Shown: positions 9,960-18,700 of the stretch, in pieces
Layout: every line of letters starts with the position of its first letter
Numbering within the stretch: the first letter of the stretch is position 1
Source: Priapulus caudatus
Lineage: Eukaryota; Priapulida; Priapulimorpha; Priapulimorphida; Priapulidae
Length of the DNA: 28,153 bases
Direction: 5' to 3'
NCBI RefSeq assembly: GCF_000485595.1
Contig: NW_014577207.1
Coordinates: 1-28,153, forward strand
Position numbers and translations under genes: made by a program
The notes under the pieces: model-generated
The model's input: the letters and a program-made list of their open reading frames with translations, nothing else
The model's database searches: none
Told to the model about the DNA's origin: nothing

Positions 9960-10103
9960 TTTTTGTAATAAATGATTTTAGAATTGCAGAACAATCATAA
10001 TCCTACTTCTATTTTCTGTATCGGACGGGCTGCATGCATAGTGAGATTTCATGAGTTTCCATCTGTTCCGTAAACTCTTCATTCTTTTTCTTAATCATGT
10101 CAG
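9960..10103 (-). pseudogene. MADF-type Harbinger accessory exon 2, block copy A
   Basis: Counterpart of the exon at 14338-14497, convergent to the transposase. The splice acceptor (TTTTTAG on the minus strand) is kept at 10104. The first exon should lie to the right but is replaced by the assembly gap at 10485. Confidence 0.55.
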
Positions 10104-10484
10104 CTAAAAATACAAATAGAGTGCATGAATCTATAAAAGACGAGATAACAGAAGCATATTTTGCCATTTAGATCATATGATCCTATATATGTAGCCTGAT
10201 TAGATTTGTAACACTGATATATTCAATCAATAATTTCTACACAAGACATTTCACTTCTAATGTTGACAATTACAATTCTGAATCCAATAGCACAAGTAAG
10301 CATCTAGATGATATCCCACTTGCTCCAGAGATAGGACTGTCATCGGATGCCCACCTCATCGGATAATCGCGATGGATTCGTCGATATGAATATCGAAATA
10401 ATCGAAAATAGCGATCGCGATACAAGTATATCAAATAAATATGCTTCTATAATGGAAGATGGATATGTTAAAAATCTGCATGCA

Positions 10485-10494
10485 NNNNNNNNNN
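10485..10494. other. Assembly gap (10 N)
   Basis: Ten consecutive N. Block copy A stops here at CTGCATGCA, a point that in copy B (14902) lies inside the Harbinger accessory-gene intron, and satellite begins immediately after. The join is therefore not a verified contiguity. Confidence 0.99.
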
Positions 10495-10915
10495 CATTAT
10501 CCGCACGTAATTAAAATAAGTGTGGCCAAGGGAAAAATTCAGCACTGGCCACACTTATAAGTGCGGCCAAGGGAAAAATTCAGCATTATCCGCACGTATT
10601 TAAAATAAGTGTGGCCAAGGGAAAAATTCAGCACTGGCCACACTTATAAGTGCGGCCAAGGGAAAAATTCAGCATTATCCGCACGTATTTAAAATAAGTG
10701 TGGCCAAGGGAAAAATTCAGCACTGGCCACACTTATAAGTGCGGCCAAGGGAAAAATTCAGCATTATCCGCACGTAATCAAAATAAGTGTGGCCAAGGGA
10801 AAAATTCAGCACTGGCCACACTTATAAGTGCGGCCAAGGGAAAAATTCAGCATTATCCGCACGTAATCAAAATAAGTGTGGCCAAGGGAACAATTTAGCA
10901 CTGGCCACACTTATA
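10495..10915 (+). repeat. 89-bp satellite array, about 4.7 units
   Basis: The AATAAGTGTGGCCAAGGG block recurs with a constant 89-bp period (its G at 10520, 10609, 10698, 10787 and 10876). Each unit is a 48-bp monomer plus a 41-bp related segment. Inside the unit ATAAGTGTGGCCA is followed 17 nt later by its exact inverse TGGCCACACTTAT, giving a 13-bp stem; CACTTATAAGTG is also a 12-bp palindrome. Units are almost identical, pointing to recent homogenisation. Confidence 0.95.
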
Positions 10916-11047
10916 CGCCGTGGCTATTCTTACGACCAGTCGTAACAATTATTTATGGACTATTCTTACGACATGCAACGCATAATAGTTAATAGTAATA
11001 TAATGCTAGTCTAGGGCCTATGCCTACCCCCTACCTATGCCTACTCC

Positions 11048-11100
11048 CTAACCCCAACCCTTACACTAACCCCAACCCTAACCCTAACACTAACTATAAA
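11048..11100. repeat. Interstitial telomere-like stretch (CCCTAA-type)
   Basis: Imperfect tandem TAACCC/CCCTAA units (AACCCTAACCCTAACACTAA and variants) about 50 bp long. This is the metazoan telomere motif in degenerate form, lying between the two satellite arrays. Confidence 0.7.
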
Positions 11101-11165
11101 CCGACTCGGCTTTCTTATATACGCGTGTCATAGTACAAAAATTAATCTATGGTGTATAACGACAT

Positions 11166-11193
11166 ATGCAACGCATGCGCATGCGCGTTGCAT
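11166..11193. repeat. 28-bp near-perfect palindrome of ATGC/GCGC
   Basis: ATGCAACGC at the left and GCGTTGCAT at the right are inverted partners around a GCAT-rich centre. It sits directly at the left edge of the second satellite array. Confidence 0.7.
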
Positions 11194-11489
11194 GATCAAA
11201 ATAAGTGTGGCCAAGGGAAAAATTCAGCATTATCCGCACGTAATCAAAATAAGTGTGGCCAAGGGAAAAATTCAGCATTATCCGCACGTAATCAAAATAA
11301 GTGTAGCGAAGGGAAAAATTCAGCATTATCTGCACGTAATCAAAATAAGTGTGGCCAAGGGAAAAATTCAGCATTATCTGCACGTAATCAAAATAAGTGT
11401 GGCCAAGGGAAAAATTCAGCATTATTCGCACGTAATCAAAATAAGTGTGGCCAAGGGAAAAATTCAGCACTGGCCACACTTATAAGTGC
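11194..11489 (+). repeat. 48-bp satellite array, six monomers
   Basis: The same block recurs every 48 bp (G at 11205, 11253, 11301, 11349, 11397, 11445). The last monomer runs into the 41-bp segment of the 89-bp form (CACTGGCCACACTTATAAGTG), so both arrays share one ancestor. The unit length is a multiple of three, which explains open frames on both strands (16-residue periodic peptides). These are not genes. Confidence 0.95.
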
Positions 11490-11813
11490 GAATAGTCACT
11501 TCCTATATTGTATGTGTAGCCAATACTTGACACTGATTTGACTATTGATCTCTTGCTTTAAGCCGCTCCATAGTTGGCACATCTACGGTGACGTCTATTT
11601 CCATCCCATCTTCATCATGAAGAGTAACAGTTTGCCAATAACAAAAAATGTTACTAGACTTTAGTACTTTATTAGTAATAGTGGTAGTAGTAGTATTAGT
11701 ATTAGTAGTAGTAAAGACCGACCGTAACGACAAACAACTTTTCAGAAAATTAGAAACTATTGTTTCCTATGAGCCATTGCACACATAGAAACTATTGTTT
11801 CCTATGAGCCATT

Positions 11814-11869
<56 letters not shown>

Positions 11870-12463
11870 GACAACGACCGGCGACAACCTCAACGACAAA
11901 AATATTTAAGTCCATAACATTACATCATAACATTATGCTAGCCAGGAGGTAGACTAGACTGGCGCTGGCGGTCCCCGGCGCTAAATAATTCGTAGGGGTC
12001 CGTACGAATATCAACAGCCTAGTTTTAATTGCTATGGTTATGCCTTAGCTCCAAGCAATGGCCGGTGAGGTGTATATTCGCTTACAGCCTCGTCTGGCTA
12101 TGCATATGATATTGTACCTGTAGTGTACTACTACTACTAGTAGTAGTGAGTAGGAGGCCCTACTACTAGTACTACTACTAGTACTAAAATATCTGAAATA
12201 TCTAAAATATCTGGGTGACACACGCATAACATAATATAGTGATAATTATGACTATTAAGTATGGGAATATCGTTAAAAAGCATAATATCAAATAAGGTAT
12301 CCTAAATCCATCGCAGACCTTGGACCACTGGACGCAATGTTGACAAAGAACAAGCTGTGATTGTCTGAGGCGCGGGCCGCCATATTGTATCTTGTTCGAA
12401 TCCACCTCGCTGGCAGGGTCGGGTTCGATGGATCGAGATCATGTGATCCGACCAAACAAACAG
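11490..12463. repeat. Spacer with microsatellites and tandem duplications
   Basis: Contents: trinucleotide TAG/TAT repeats at about 11670-11715; a 35-bp tandem duplication at 11752-11821; an uninterrupted (CA)26 run at 11815-11867; inverted TAC/TAG triplets at 12125-12185; and a 32-bp direct repeat ending GATCCGACCAAACAAAC (12430-12461 and 12483-12514) that enters the end of the integrase ORF. No gene is supported. Confidence 0.7.
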
Positions 12464-13400
12464 TCATATCAGCGAATCCATCGGATCGAGATCCGTGGAT
12501 CCGACCAAACAAACGTGCCCGTAATCTGACGCTCGTGTCTCTTCGTCGTCACTGTATTTCGGCGTTGTTCCTATCTCTCGACGTTGTATATTTATCAATG
12601 GCGTTTCATCGTCCGATGACCACTCTCCGTCGCTGTCGCTAATCGGTCTGATTTGCCCGCCTATCAAATCCCCCTCTCTTTCTATTTCTCTTTCGGGTGG
12701 TTTGTTGTGCGATGGCCTCGCTCTTGCTGTGAAGTGTGCTGGCCGTATGTTGTCTATGTGTGCGATTCTGGACTTGTCTAACCCGTCCTTGCAGATTCGG
12801 AAGCATACCCGTGACAGCTGCTCGACTATCCTGTAGTGTGCCTGCCATGGCAATGTGAGTTTCTTCGTTGTAACGGGAATTAGTACAGGCTCGTAGAAGT
12901 ATATTGGGTCCCCGACTCGGAATTGTTGTAGCCTGGCTCTTTTGTCATAGATTCTCTTCTTTTTTCCCCTCGCGGCCCTTGTGCGTTGGTGGGCTTTTGC
13001 CATAGCTTGGTGTAGTCTTTCTGTAGCTATGGTCACTGGATCGTCTGCGTAGTGTCTACGTCTGGGCTGTAGGAAATCTTGTAGCGGCAGAACTGCCTCC
13101 CTCCCGTGATGGAGATAGAAAGGAGTAAACTGGGGTGTTTCATGTACGCTGGTCCGGTAGGCGAATAATACTTGATTTATCGTCAAATCCCACGTTCTTT
13201 GTTCTTTATCTACGTATCCACTAATTATGTCTGCTAATGTCTTGTGGAATCTTTCACAACTAGCATTCTCCTGGGGGTGATAGGGGGTAATTAGGATATG
13301 ATTCATATCCTGACCTTAAGCACAGACAGCATTGACGTCATTCATCATGTTCGAGTCCCACGCAGATCGACACACAGTGCGACTTTAATTCTGCGGCTAC
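12464..13400 (-). pseudogene. Ty3/Gypsy integrase, C-terminal half, block copy B
   Basis: A 280-residue open frame from 13306 and recognisable sequence upstream to about 13400. It starts with NHILITPYHPQENASCERFH, the end of the DDE core including the catalytic Glu of the PQENASCERFH block. Just upstream (13370-13310) the sequence DSNMMNDVNAVCA in another frame is the region after the second catalytic Asp, but the expected SDRG reads SAWD and a stop interrupts. The C-terminal domain follows: WDLTINQVLFAYRTSVHETP, GKKKRIYDKRA, FRVGDPIYFYEPVLIP, and HIDNIRPAHF. The tail of about 80 residues is acidic and ends in the GATCCGACC direct repeat (CLVGSTDLDP). In an intact element it inserts cDNA into the genome. 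The N-terminal zinc finger and first Asp are missing. Confidence 0.85.
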
Positions 13401-13689
13401 CATTAACCATTAACCCCCTCCCCCTTTCGCGGGTTATTCATATTGAAGAAACTGTTGATATTTTGAGACGGTTACCAGCACTCATTTATCCATACATACT
13501 CCTGAATAAAGAAAAACCTGCTAGGGGGGTTCTAAATTTAGTCCCATTTATCCCTTAACTCTAGAAGTTGAAAGTTGAATCAAAACAATATTCACAGATG
13601 CAGCTTGACTATAGGCAAATGTGACATACGCGGGGAAATTTATTCAATAAGTATTTAACAATATAGAGTATATAAGGAGAATCCCTTCG

Positions 13690-14309
13690 TAGTTTGTCTT
13701 TTTCTTACCGAGTTGGTAGAAGTACAGCTTCAGGAATAGTGAAGGAAACATGTGCTGCAATTCATAACTGCCTGAAAGACAACTATTTGAAGGTGAACAA
13801 ATTTTTATTAAAAATAAATATTTATACAACTCGTGAACATTGCATTCGTTCGGGGGATACAATTATTTAAAGGCGACGATGCCTTTGCTCTGAAAAAAAA
13901 TATGGTGAAGCCGTAATCCAGCCGTATCTAGTAAAAAGAAACTCAGATTTTTAACTACAGATTGAGCAGAGCAAGGAGGGTAGTGGAAAATGCCTTCGGT
14001 ATCCTGTCAAATAGATTCCGAATTCTGCATACATCAATGTGCCTTGAGCCTGAACACATTGAAGTAATACTACTTGCCTGCTGCTGCCTGCATAACTATT
14101 TGATCACAAACCAATCGGCTCACTACATTAGCAATCTTGAAGAACGAGATGCATCTGAAAACATATGCAGCCTTATTGATATGCAACCAACTAATCACAA
14201 AAATGCCCCAATGGGTGCCAAAGCACAGCGGGATGCACTGAAGGACTATTTCAATTCTACAGAAGGAAAAGTTCCTTGGCAGGAGAAGATGATTAGTATT
14301 GTACAGTAA
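13690..14309 (+). pseudogene. Harbinger DDE transposase, internally deleted
   Basis: N-terminal helix region YRVGRSTASGIVKETCAAIH, NCLKDNYLKVN (13700-13800) is followed after only about 70 bases by GDDAFALKKNMVKP (13873-13910) and then NYRLSRARRVVENAFGILSN, FRILHTSM, EVILLACCCLHNYL (13945-14100). RARRVVEN holds the third catalytic acid (Glu) and GDDAF the second. The segment with the first Asp, normally about 100 residues between these blocks, is absent in both block copies, so the deletion predates their divergence. There is a frame change near 13865 and a stop (TAA) after MVKP. The final open frame starts at 13962 and ends at 14309. It cannot be active. Confidence 0.8.
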
Positions 14310-14337
14310 TGTGGTTATTACCTGCAAATTTGTCTGA

Positions 14338-14497
14338 GTTTGACTTTTTGTAATAAATGGTTTTAGAAATTGCAGACAATCCATAATCCACTTCTTTTTT
14401 TCTGTAATCGGACGGGCTGCACTGCCACTAGGTGGAGATTTCATGAGTTTTCCATGCTGTGTCCGTAAACTCTTCATTCTTTTCTTAATCTGTTCAG
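14338..14497 (-). pseudogene. MADF-type Harbinger accessory protein, exon 2
   Basis: The minus-strand exon begins after a TTTTAG acceptor at 14498-14503 and reads EQIKKRMKSLRTQHGKLMKS, PPSGSAARPITEKKKWIMDC, LQFLKPFI. Lysine-rich IKKRMKSLR followed by SGS and a KKW...LxFLxPFI helix is the second half of a MADF (Myb/SANT-like in Adf-1) DNA-binding domain. The phase agrees with exon 1 at 15422-15590: one base from exon 1 plus two from here make a codon for Ala. The frame stays open to 14070, overlapping the 3' end of the convergent transposase, but the conserved part ends near 14338. Confidence 0.65.
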
Positions 14498-15421
14498 CTA
14501 AAAATACAAAATAGATGCATGAATGCTATAAAAGACCGAGATAACAAGAAGCTAATAATTTTGCCCATTTAGATCATATGATCCTATATATGGTCAGCTG
14601 ATTAGATTTGGTACACTGATTATATTCACATCAAATAATGTCTCTACACGAAAGACATTTTTAATTCTAATGTTGAGCAATTACAATTCCTGAATCCAAT
14701 AGCCACAAGTAAGCCATCTTAGATGATATCCCACTTGCTCCAGAGATAGGACTGTCATCGATGCCCACCTCATCGATAAATCGCGATGGATTTGCGTCCG
14801 ATATCGATATCGAAATAAATCGAAAAATAGCGATCCGATACAGTATATCACAATAAATATTGCTTCTATAATTGAAGATGATATGTTAAAAATCTGCATG
14901 CCAGACTACCACTCAAGTCAAAGCCGGGGAGCGCAATATCTTTTCCTACTACTATGAAATCGGCCTTGGGCGCTGATTATGGTTAGGGCAAGGGCTACAG
15001 TATTATACAGGGTCAGATGCAGAATGAGCTGAAAAACGGAGGAGATGACAGTGAAAAGGGTTCAAATGCTTTGAGAAGGTAAGGGTTAGGGTAAGGGTGA
15101 GGGCATTACTGTGAAAATGTGAAGCGTAGTAGGATAGAAAATCACACAGCCGGGTATATAGCAAAACTGGTTCTAGATTTTGACAATTCCCCCCTCCCCC
15201 GTGACGCCACCCCTGCTAGTAGTGCTACACTGCCCCTAAATATCTCCTTACTGAATTTTGTTTAAATTTTTACATCATTTTAGAATCCTTGCAGATCTTT
15301 TTTAACATTAGTGCTGCATAATGCTTTGTAGACACTTTACTCTTTAGGCTTTAGTATTAATAAAGTTTTGAATTGTATTTAATTGTAAGTGACACAAGCC
15401 AGCAATAAAATGACTACTTAC
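14498..15421 (-). other. Intron of the MADF-type gene
   Basis: Bounded by a GTAAGT donor (at 15421) and a TTTTAG acceptor (at 14498). It contains a cluster of ATCGAT/TATCGATA palindromes at 14770-14850 (TATCGATA at 14802-14809), G-rich GGGTTAGGGTAAGGG at about 15080, and no ORF of note. The 14902 point inside this intron is where block copy A meets the assembly gap. Confidence 0.55.
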
Positions 15422-15590
15422 CATTCATTGCAAGTCTCAGCGCTATTTCTGTAATAGCGACCTCTTTCGCTACACGATCCCGGTATTCAGGGATCGCAAA
15501 GTCAAAAAGGCATGGCCTTTCCGACCACAGAAATACCAATTCGCCTTCCTTTTAGCGAGTCCACACTTCTACAGTATTGGAGGCAGCCAT
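15422..15590 (-). pseudogene. MADF-type Harbinger accessory protein, exon 1 (one nonsense codon)
   Basis: ATG at 15590; the frame reads MAASNTVEVWTR, then a TAA stop, then KEGELVFLWSERPCLFDFAI, PEYRDRVAKEVAITEIALRL, AMN and a GTAAGT donor at 15421. W(S)ERPCLFD...PEYRDR...EIA is a canonical MADF N-terminal half. The stop sits where relatives have Glu (GAA to TAA by one substitution). With exon 2 the conserved coding part is about 110 residues. In Harbinger elements this protein binds subterminal repeats and brings the transposase to the nucleus and the ends; fitting repeats lie beside it at 15640-15849. Confidence 0.7.
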
Positions 15591-15639
15591 TTTAACATCA
15601 CATGATATCAACAACACGTCCGATTGGTTTAGAAAAATC

Positions 15640-15849
15640 GATCGGGCGACAAAATACGCCGGACACGGGCACACGAGCGAATTTGCCAGCGTAAATAATC
15701 GCCCGAAAATATCAAACATTTTGGATACGGGCGATTCGTACGGGCGATTAAAATCGGCGTCGACGTGAACGGGCACACGGGCGAATTTTTCGAGCGATTT
15801 TAAAATTCGCGGCGATCAGGCGATAAAAATCGCTCGTGTGCCCCTACCT
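15640..15849. repeat. Subterminal GGGCGATT/GAGCGATT motif cluster and right TIR of Harbinger
   Basis: At least eight copies of (G/A)GGCGATT- or GAGCGAAT-like motifs in both orientations occur here, for example at about 15646, 15675, 15698, 15729, 15741, 15776, 15797 and 15830. The segment closes with the terminus AATCGCTCGTGTGCCCC and CTACCT. Repeated subterminal binding sites are typical of Harbinger ends. Confidence 0.6.
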
Positions 15850-16009
15850 TAAGAGAGTGCATATAGAACGTATCATAGGACTGGCCAAAACCTACAATAT
15901 TTTACAAATACCCATGAACCACATAGATTCTTCAATGGCAACAGAAATAAGCACAGCGATATGCAGACTTATTAACTTCAGGCCCTGCATTATACCAGAT
16001 GATGCATAA

Positions 16010-16200
16010 AGCCTAGGACACACGAGCGATTCTGTACGCTGCCCGGCAGCATATATTTTGGCTCACGATTTTAGAACGCCGTATGAGTTGCGCGTACAAC
16101 TGGACACACTGCGATTTTGTACGCTGGCCGTGTTAGCATGTACAGTAACAGGAGAAAATAAATAAAGTCAGAAGTGATATAGCACAGTGTGTCCTAGGCT
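16010..16200. mobile_element. 191-bp MITE with 14-bp TIRs and TAA target duplication
   Basis: Left end AGCCTAGGACACAC (16010-16023), right end its exact reverse complement (16187-16200), flanked by TAA at 16007-16009 and TAA at 16201-16203. TAA duplications are the signature of PIF/Harbinger insertion. The inner sequence ACACGAGCGATT matches the right terminus of the Harbinger element 160 bp away, suggesting it can be moved by a related transposase. No ORF. Confidence 0.9.
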
Positions 16201-17027
16201 TAAGGAAACATTCATAAAGATAAAGGCCAAACAAAATTGTGCAATAAAATGATATTTATTCACATATATAATATTGTGTGATCGAATAGTGTGCTGGTTA
16301 GATATGTGTGCCGAACACTTACAACAATGGTGTGTCGATACATCATACAGTACATGAAGGAAAGATTAACCATAGAATATCTATAATTTCATATCAATAG
16401 CACATAGTGACACTCAATGCTGTGAACCGTCAACAAGTTTACGAAGACTTAACTAAATAACCACAGAGTATAAGCAAGCATATCTCACTGACTGACGATG
16501 TGTAGTAGTAGCAGGAAGCAGCGTGTCAGGTCTGAATCGGTGGCTTATATCCAGTACGGGAAGTAGGTGACCATAACGTGGTCAAGGCAGTTAGTTCTTT
16601 CCACTACTATGGTATGTCAGTAAACTCTGCGCTGAATCTTACTTATTTTAGATGAGGCCTTGCTCTGAATCTTACTTATTTAGGCTACTGGCACTAATAT
16701 ACGTATAAATATAATATAATATATGTATATAATATATAATACTGATAACGTTGTCATCAATACTACAATGTACGTTTATAGATTGATAACGTTGTCATCA
16801 ATACTACAATATACGTTTATAGATACGCTGCTTCAATACTGATAACGTTGTCATCAATACTACAATGTACGTTTATAGATACGCGGCTTCAATACTGATA
16901 ACGTTGTCATCAATACTACAATGTACGTTTATAGATACGCTGCTTCAATACTGATAACGGAAATCTATAAAATCAGAATTACAGTTACAATCAATACAAA
17001 GAATACAAATACAATGTGAGCACAGCT
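16201..17027. repeat. Spacer with a 56-bp tandem repeat
   Basis: At 16741-16960 the block ACTGATAACGTTGTCATCAA recurs (starts at 16741, 16838, 16894, 16950, plus a shortened copy at 16784) with a 56-bp period, each followed by TACGTTTATAGATACGC. The core TGATAACGTTGTCA is nearly palindromic. The rest (16201-16740) is AT-rich without a supported gene. Confidence 0.8.
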
Positions 17028-17105
17028 GTAGTAGACGATCAAAGCATACTCGAAGTAAAGTGTCCATTTGTGGCACTCAAGTGCAAGGCCAGATGCTCAA
17101 AGAGA
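17028..17105 (+). pseudogene. Inverted, internally deleted copy of the YqaJ exon
   Basis: The + strand here matches the minus-strand exon at 17456-17282 (ATCAAAGCATACTCGAAGTA, AGTGTCCATTTGTGG, CTCAAGTGCAAGGCCAG), but about 97 bp are missing between GTGG and CTCAAGTG. The two copies are in opposite orientation and about 175 bp apart. Confidence 0.8.
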
Positions 17106-17276
17106 TGTTCAAAAAAACTGACTGTAAGATTTGTAAACGAAATGGTCAATCAAAGCTGGTTCGAATGTATTATTATAAAACAATTTTAGTTTCTGCAGCA
17201 TGTCATCAATAAACTTTTCATTGCGCTTAATTGTAAATATTTTGAAATCTTTCAGTGTAAAAACACAAAAATAACA

Positions 17277-17763
17277 TTATTCTCTCTTTGAGCATCTTAA
17301 CTGGCCTTGCACTTGAGCATAGTAATCATGTGATGTACTTAATGTTAATTCGCCATTACATTCGCGTTTTAGATAAGGCACTGTGGTTTCGTTGATCATA
17401 TAGTTCTTGGCCACGAATGGACACTTTACTTCGAGTATGCTTTGATTGTCTACTACACCATCTCGAGTAGCTGCCAAGAAAGGGTACTCCTTGTCAACAA
17501 ATAATCCACATCTCTTCACCAGCAATCCCGATGCTTTCTCGAATTTCTTAACTGCTACAGATTCATATTTTATCCCATGGCTAGTGTATCGCGTAGTCAG
17601 TGATCTTTGCCCGATGATGCTAGCAGCGAATAGTTTTGAATTTTGGCGCGCTGTTGCTTTGTTTATAAATCCGAACCTTGACGCAGTAATGCGCTTGCTG
17701 GCTGACTGGTCCCGTGTGTTTTCTTCAATGGTATTAATCTCGTCATCAGGGATTTCTTTCAGC
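17277..17763 (-). pseudogene. YqaJ/lambda-exonuclease-type nuclease exon
   Basis: An uninterrupted frame of about 160 codons runs from a splice-acceptor-like GATTTTCAG at about 17763 to the TAA at 17277; no ATG precedes 17525 in frame, so it is an internal or last exon. Order of motifs: SASKRITASRFGFI (near 17690), SHGIKYESVAVKKFEKASG (near 17575), CGLFVDKEYPFLAATRDGVV (17515-17455) with the metal-binding Asp, ILEVKCPFVAKN with the E-x-K pair, and DYYAQVQGQL near the end. These are the complete active-site set of the YqaJ viral recombinase family (PD-(D/E)xK fold). Such genes are multicopy in invertebrates and often mobile. The usual PDG reads RDG here. I call it an exon of an element-type gene rather than a host gene. 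Confidence 0.75.
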
Positions 17764-17879
17764 TGAAAATCAAAATGATAGTTTAAGCGGGTGTTACTAC
17801 GTCTTACAAGAAGTGTGTAGAAATGTTAACACTTATAATCAAAGAACAAGAGAGTGAGACAGTGCCAGAAAGAATAAGA

Positions 17880-17885
17880 TTTATT
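17880..17885 (-). terminator. Poly(A) signal AATAAA in the LTR
   Basis: AATAAA on the minus strand, about 280 bp downstream of the predicted start and 60 bp before the LTR end, where R/U5 should be. Confidence 0.5.
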
Positions 17886-18185
17886 ACAAGAATGCTCTTG
17901 CAGTAAATAGAAGGGTAGCACGATAGTACAAGAGGAGGTGCTGACAATTAAGACGGTGCAAAGTGCTTCTCTTACAACAGCTATAAGAAACTACGTTTAG
18001 GAATATAAGAAAGATTATTTCACGTACTAGAAAGACAGTTCACTAAGATAGTACAAATAAAAGCAAGATAGATGTAGTGGCAAACCCTAAGCCATCGCTT
18101 AAGAATGAACTTACGTACTGCAGCAGACGAACACACACTCAGGCACAAAACGAGATTAAGACTGAGTAATACCGTTTGCGTTTGT

Positions 18186-18195
18186 CTTATATATA
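18186..18195 (-). promoter_or_regulatory. TATA box of the LTR
   Basis: TATATATAAG on the minus strand; transcription of a downstream element would start about 25-30 bp to the left, near 18160. Confidence 0.5.
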
Positions 18196-18700
18196 CGATC
18201 TTAAATTAGTCTTACACGAACCCCTCTCCAAATAAGGAAACCATCCCTGTAACCTGGTGGCTATCCGAGAGAGGCGCAGCAGATGCTCCCGTTTAGCATA
18301 CATCTCCTCACACACAAGCCAGAGTTAGATTGGCAATCAATCCGTCCGTCCCTAATAAGATAGCGTGCCGAGCGCACACTCTCAAATGCTCCCAATTCTC
18401 GAGGTAGGGGTGTACCCCTATTGTGCCGACCCTCCTCCGGGGGAAGTCGTGCTGCTGCATGCTCGTGTGCAAAATCCGTGTATAAACAAATGCAACCCGC
18501 GCACAAACAACAACACATGAGCTGCTGCCTTGCCTGTGCGAAACTGCCGGACGTGGAAGACTCCCATTTCACACATTCCATCAGACTCATCGCTCCTGCC
18601 CAGTTAGTTATTACAAGAATACTCTGCTGGCCTGTAATCTTAAAACGGAGTTGTAATAAAATTATAACCTTATTTATTTAATGCAAACCTCGTGTCTACA

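Larger units (their letters stand above)
13465..15849. mobile_element. Harbinger (PIF) DNA transposon with two convergent genes, left end not found
   Basis: A DDE transposase on + (13690-14309) faces a spliced MADF-type gene on - (15590-14338), the two-gene plan of Harbinger/PIF elements, where the second protein helps recognise the transposon ends. The right terminus is AGGTAGGGGCACACGAGCG (minus strand, from 15849 inward), followed outside by TAA (15850-15852), a typical Harbinger target triplet. I found no matching left terminus; the left side abuts Gypsy integrase sequence near 13400-13465. Confidence 0.7.
17816..18700 (-). mobile_element. 3' LTR (885 bp) of the env-bearing retroelement
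   Basis: On the minus strand the LTR begins TGTAGACACGAGG directly after a polypurine tract and ends TTTCTACA, so TGTAGA and TCTACA form 6-bp inverted termini at 18695-18700 and 17816-17821. Inside are a TATA box TATATATAAG (18186-18195) and a poly(A) signal AATAAA (17880-17885), in the order U3-R-U5. The LTR ends about 52 bp from the splice acceptor of the YqaJ exon, so the element landed in or beside that gene. ORFs within it (for example 18261-18590) are incidental. Confidence 0.7.

Noticed and set aside
11147-11541. Long ORFs with 16-residue repeats on both strands
   Set aside because: They follow from the 48-bp satellite period being a multiple of three; three frames are open at once and both strands are affected, so it is not a repeat protein.
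11542-11733. Minus ORF ending in an acidic HDEDGMEID...ERLKARDQ segment
   Set aside because: The 3' 35 codons look protein-like and could be a last exon, but no convincing splice acceptor or family match is visible and the 5' part is a trinucleotide microsatellite.
12376-12387. GCCGCCATATTG, a YY1-like site
   Set aside because: One mismatch from the usual consensus and no adjacent promoter; short match in a repeat-rich region.
12388-12402. GTTCGAATCC, like a tRNA T-loop
   Set aside because: No matching D-arm, anticodon arm or acceptor stem can be drawn around it.
18261-18681. Overlapping cysteine-rich ORFs on both strands
   Set aside because: They lie inside the LTR defined by TGTAGA/TCTACA ends, TATA box and poly(A) signal, and have no domain.
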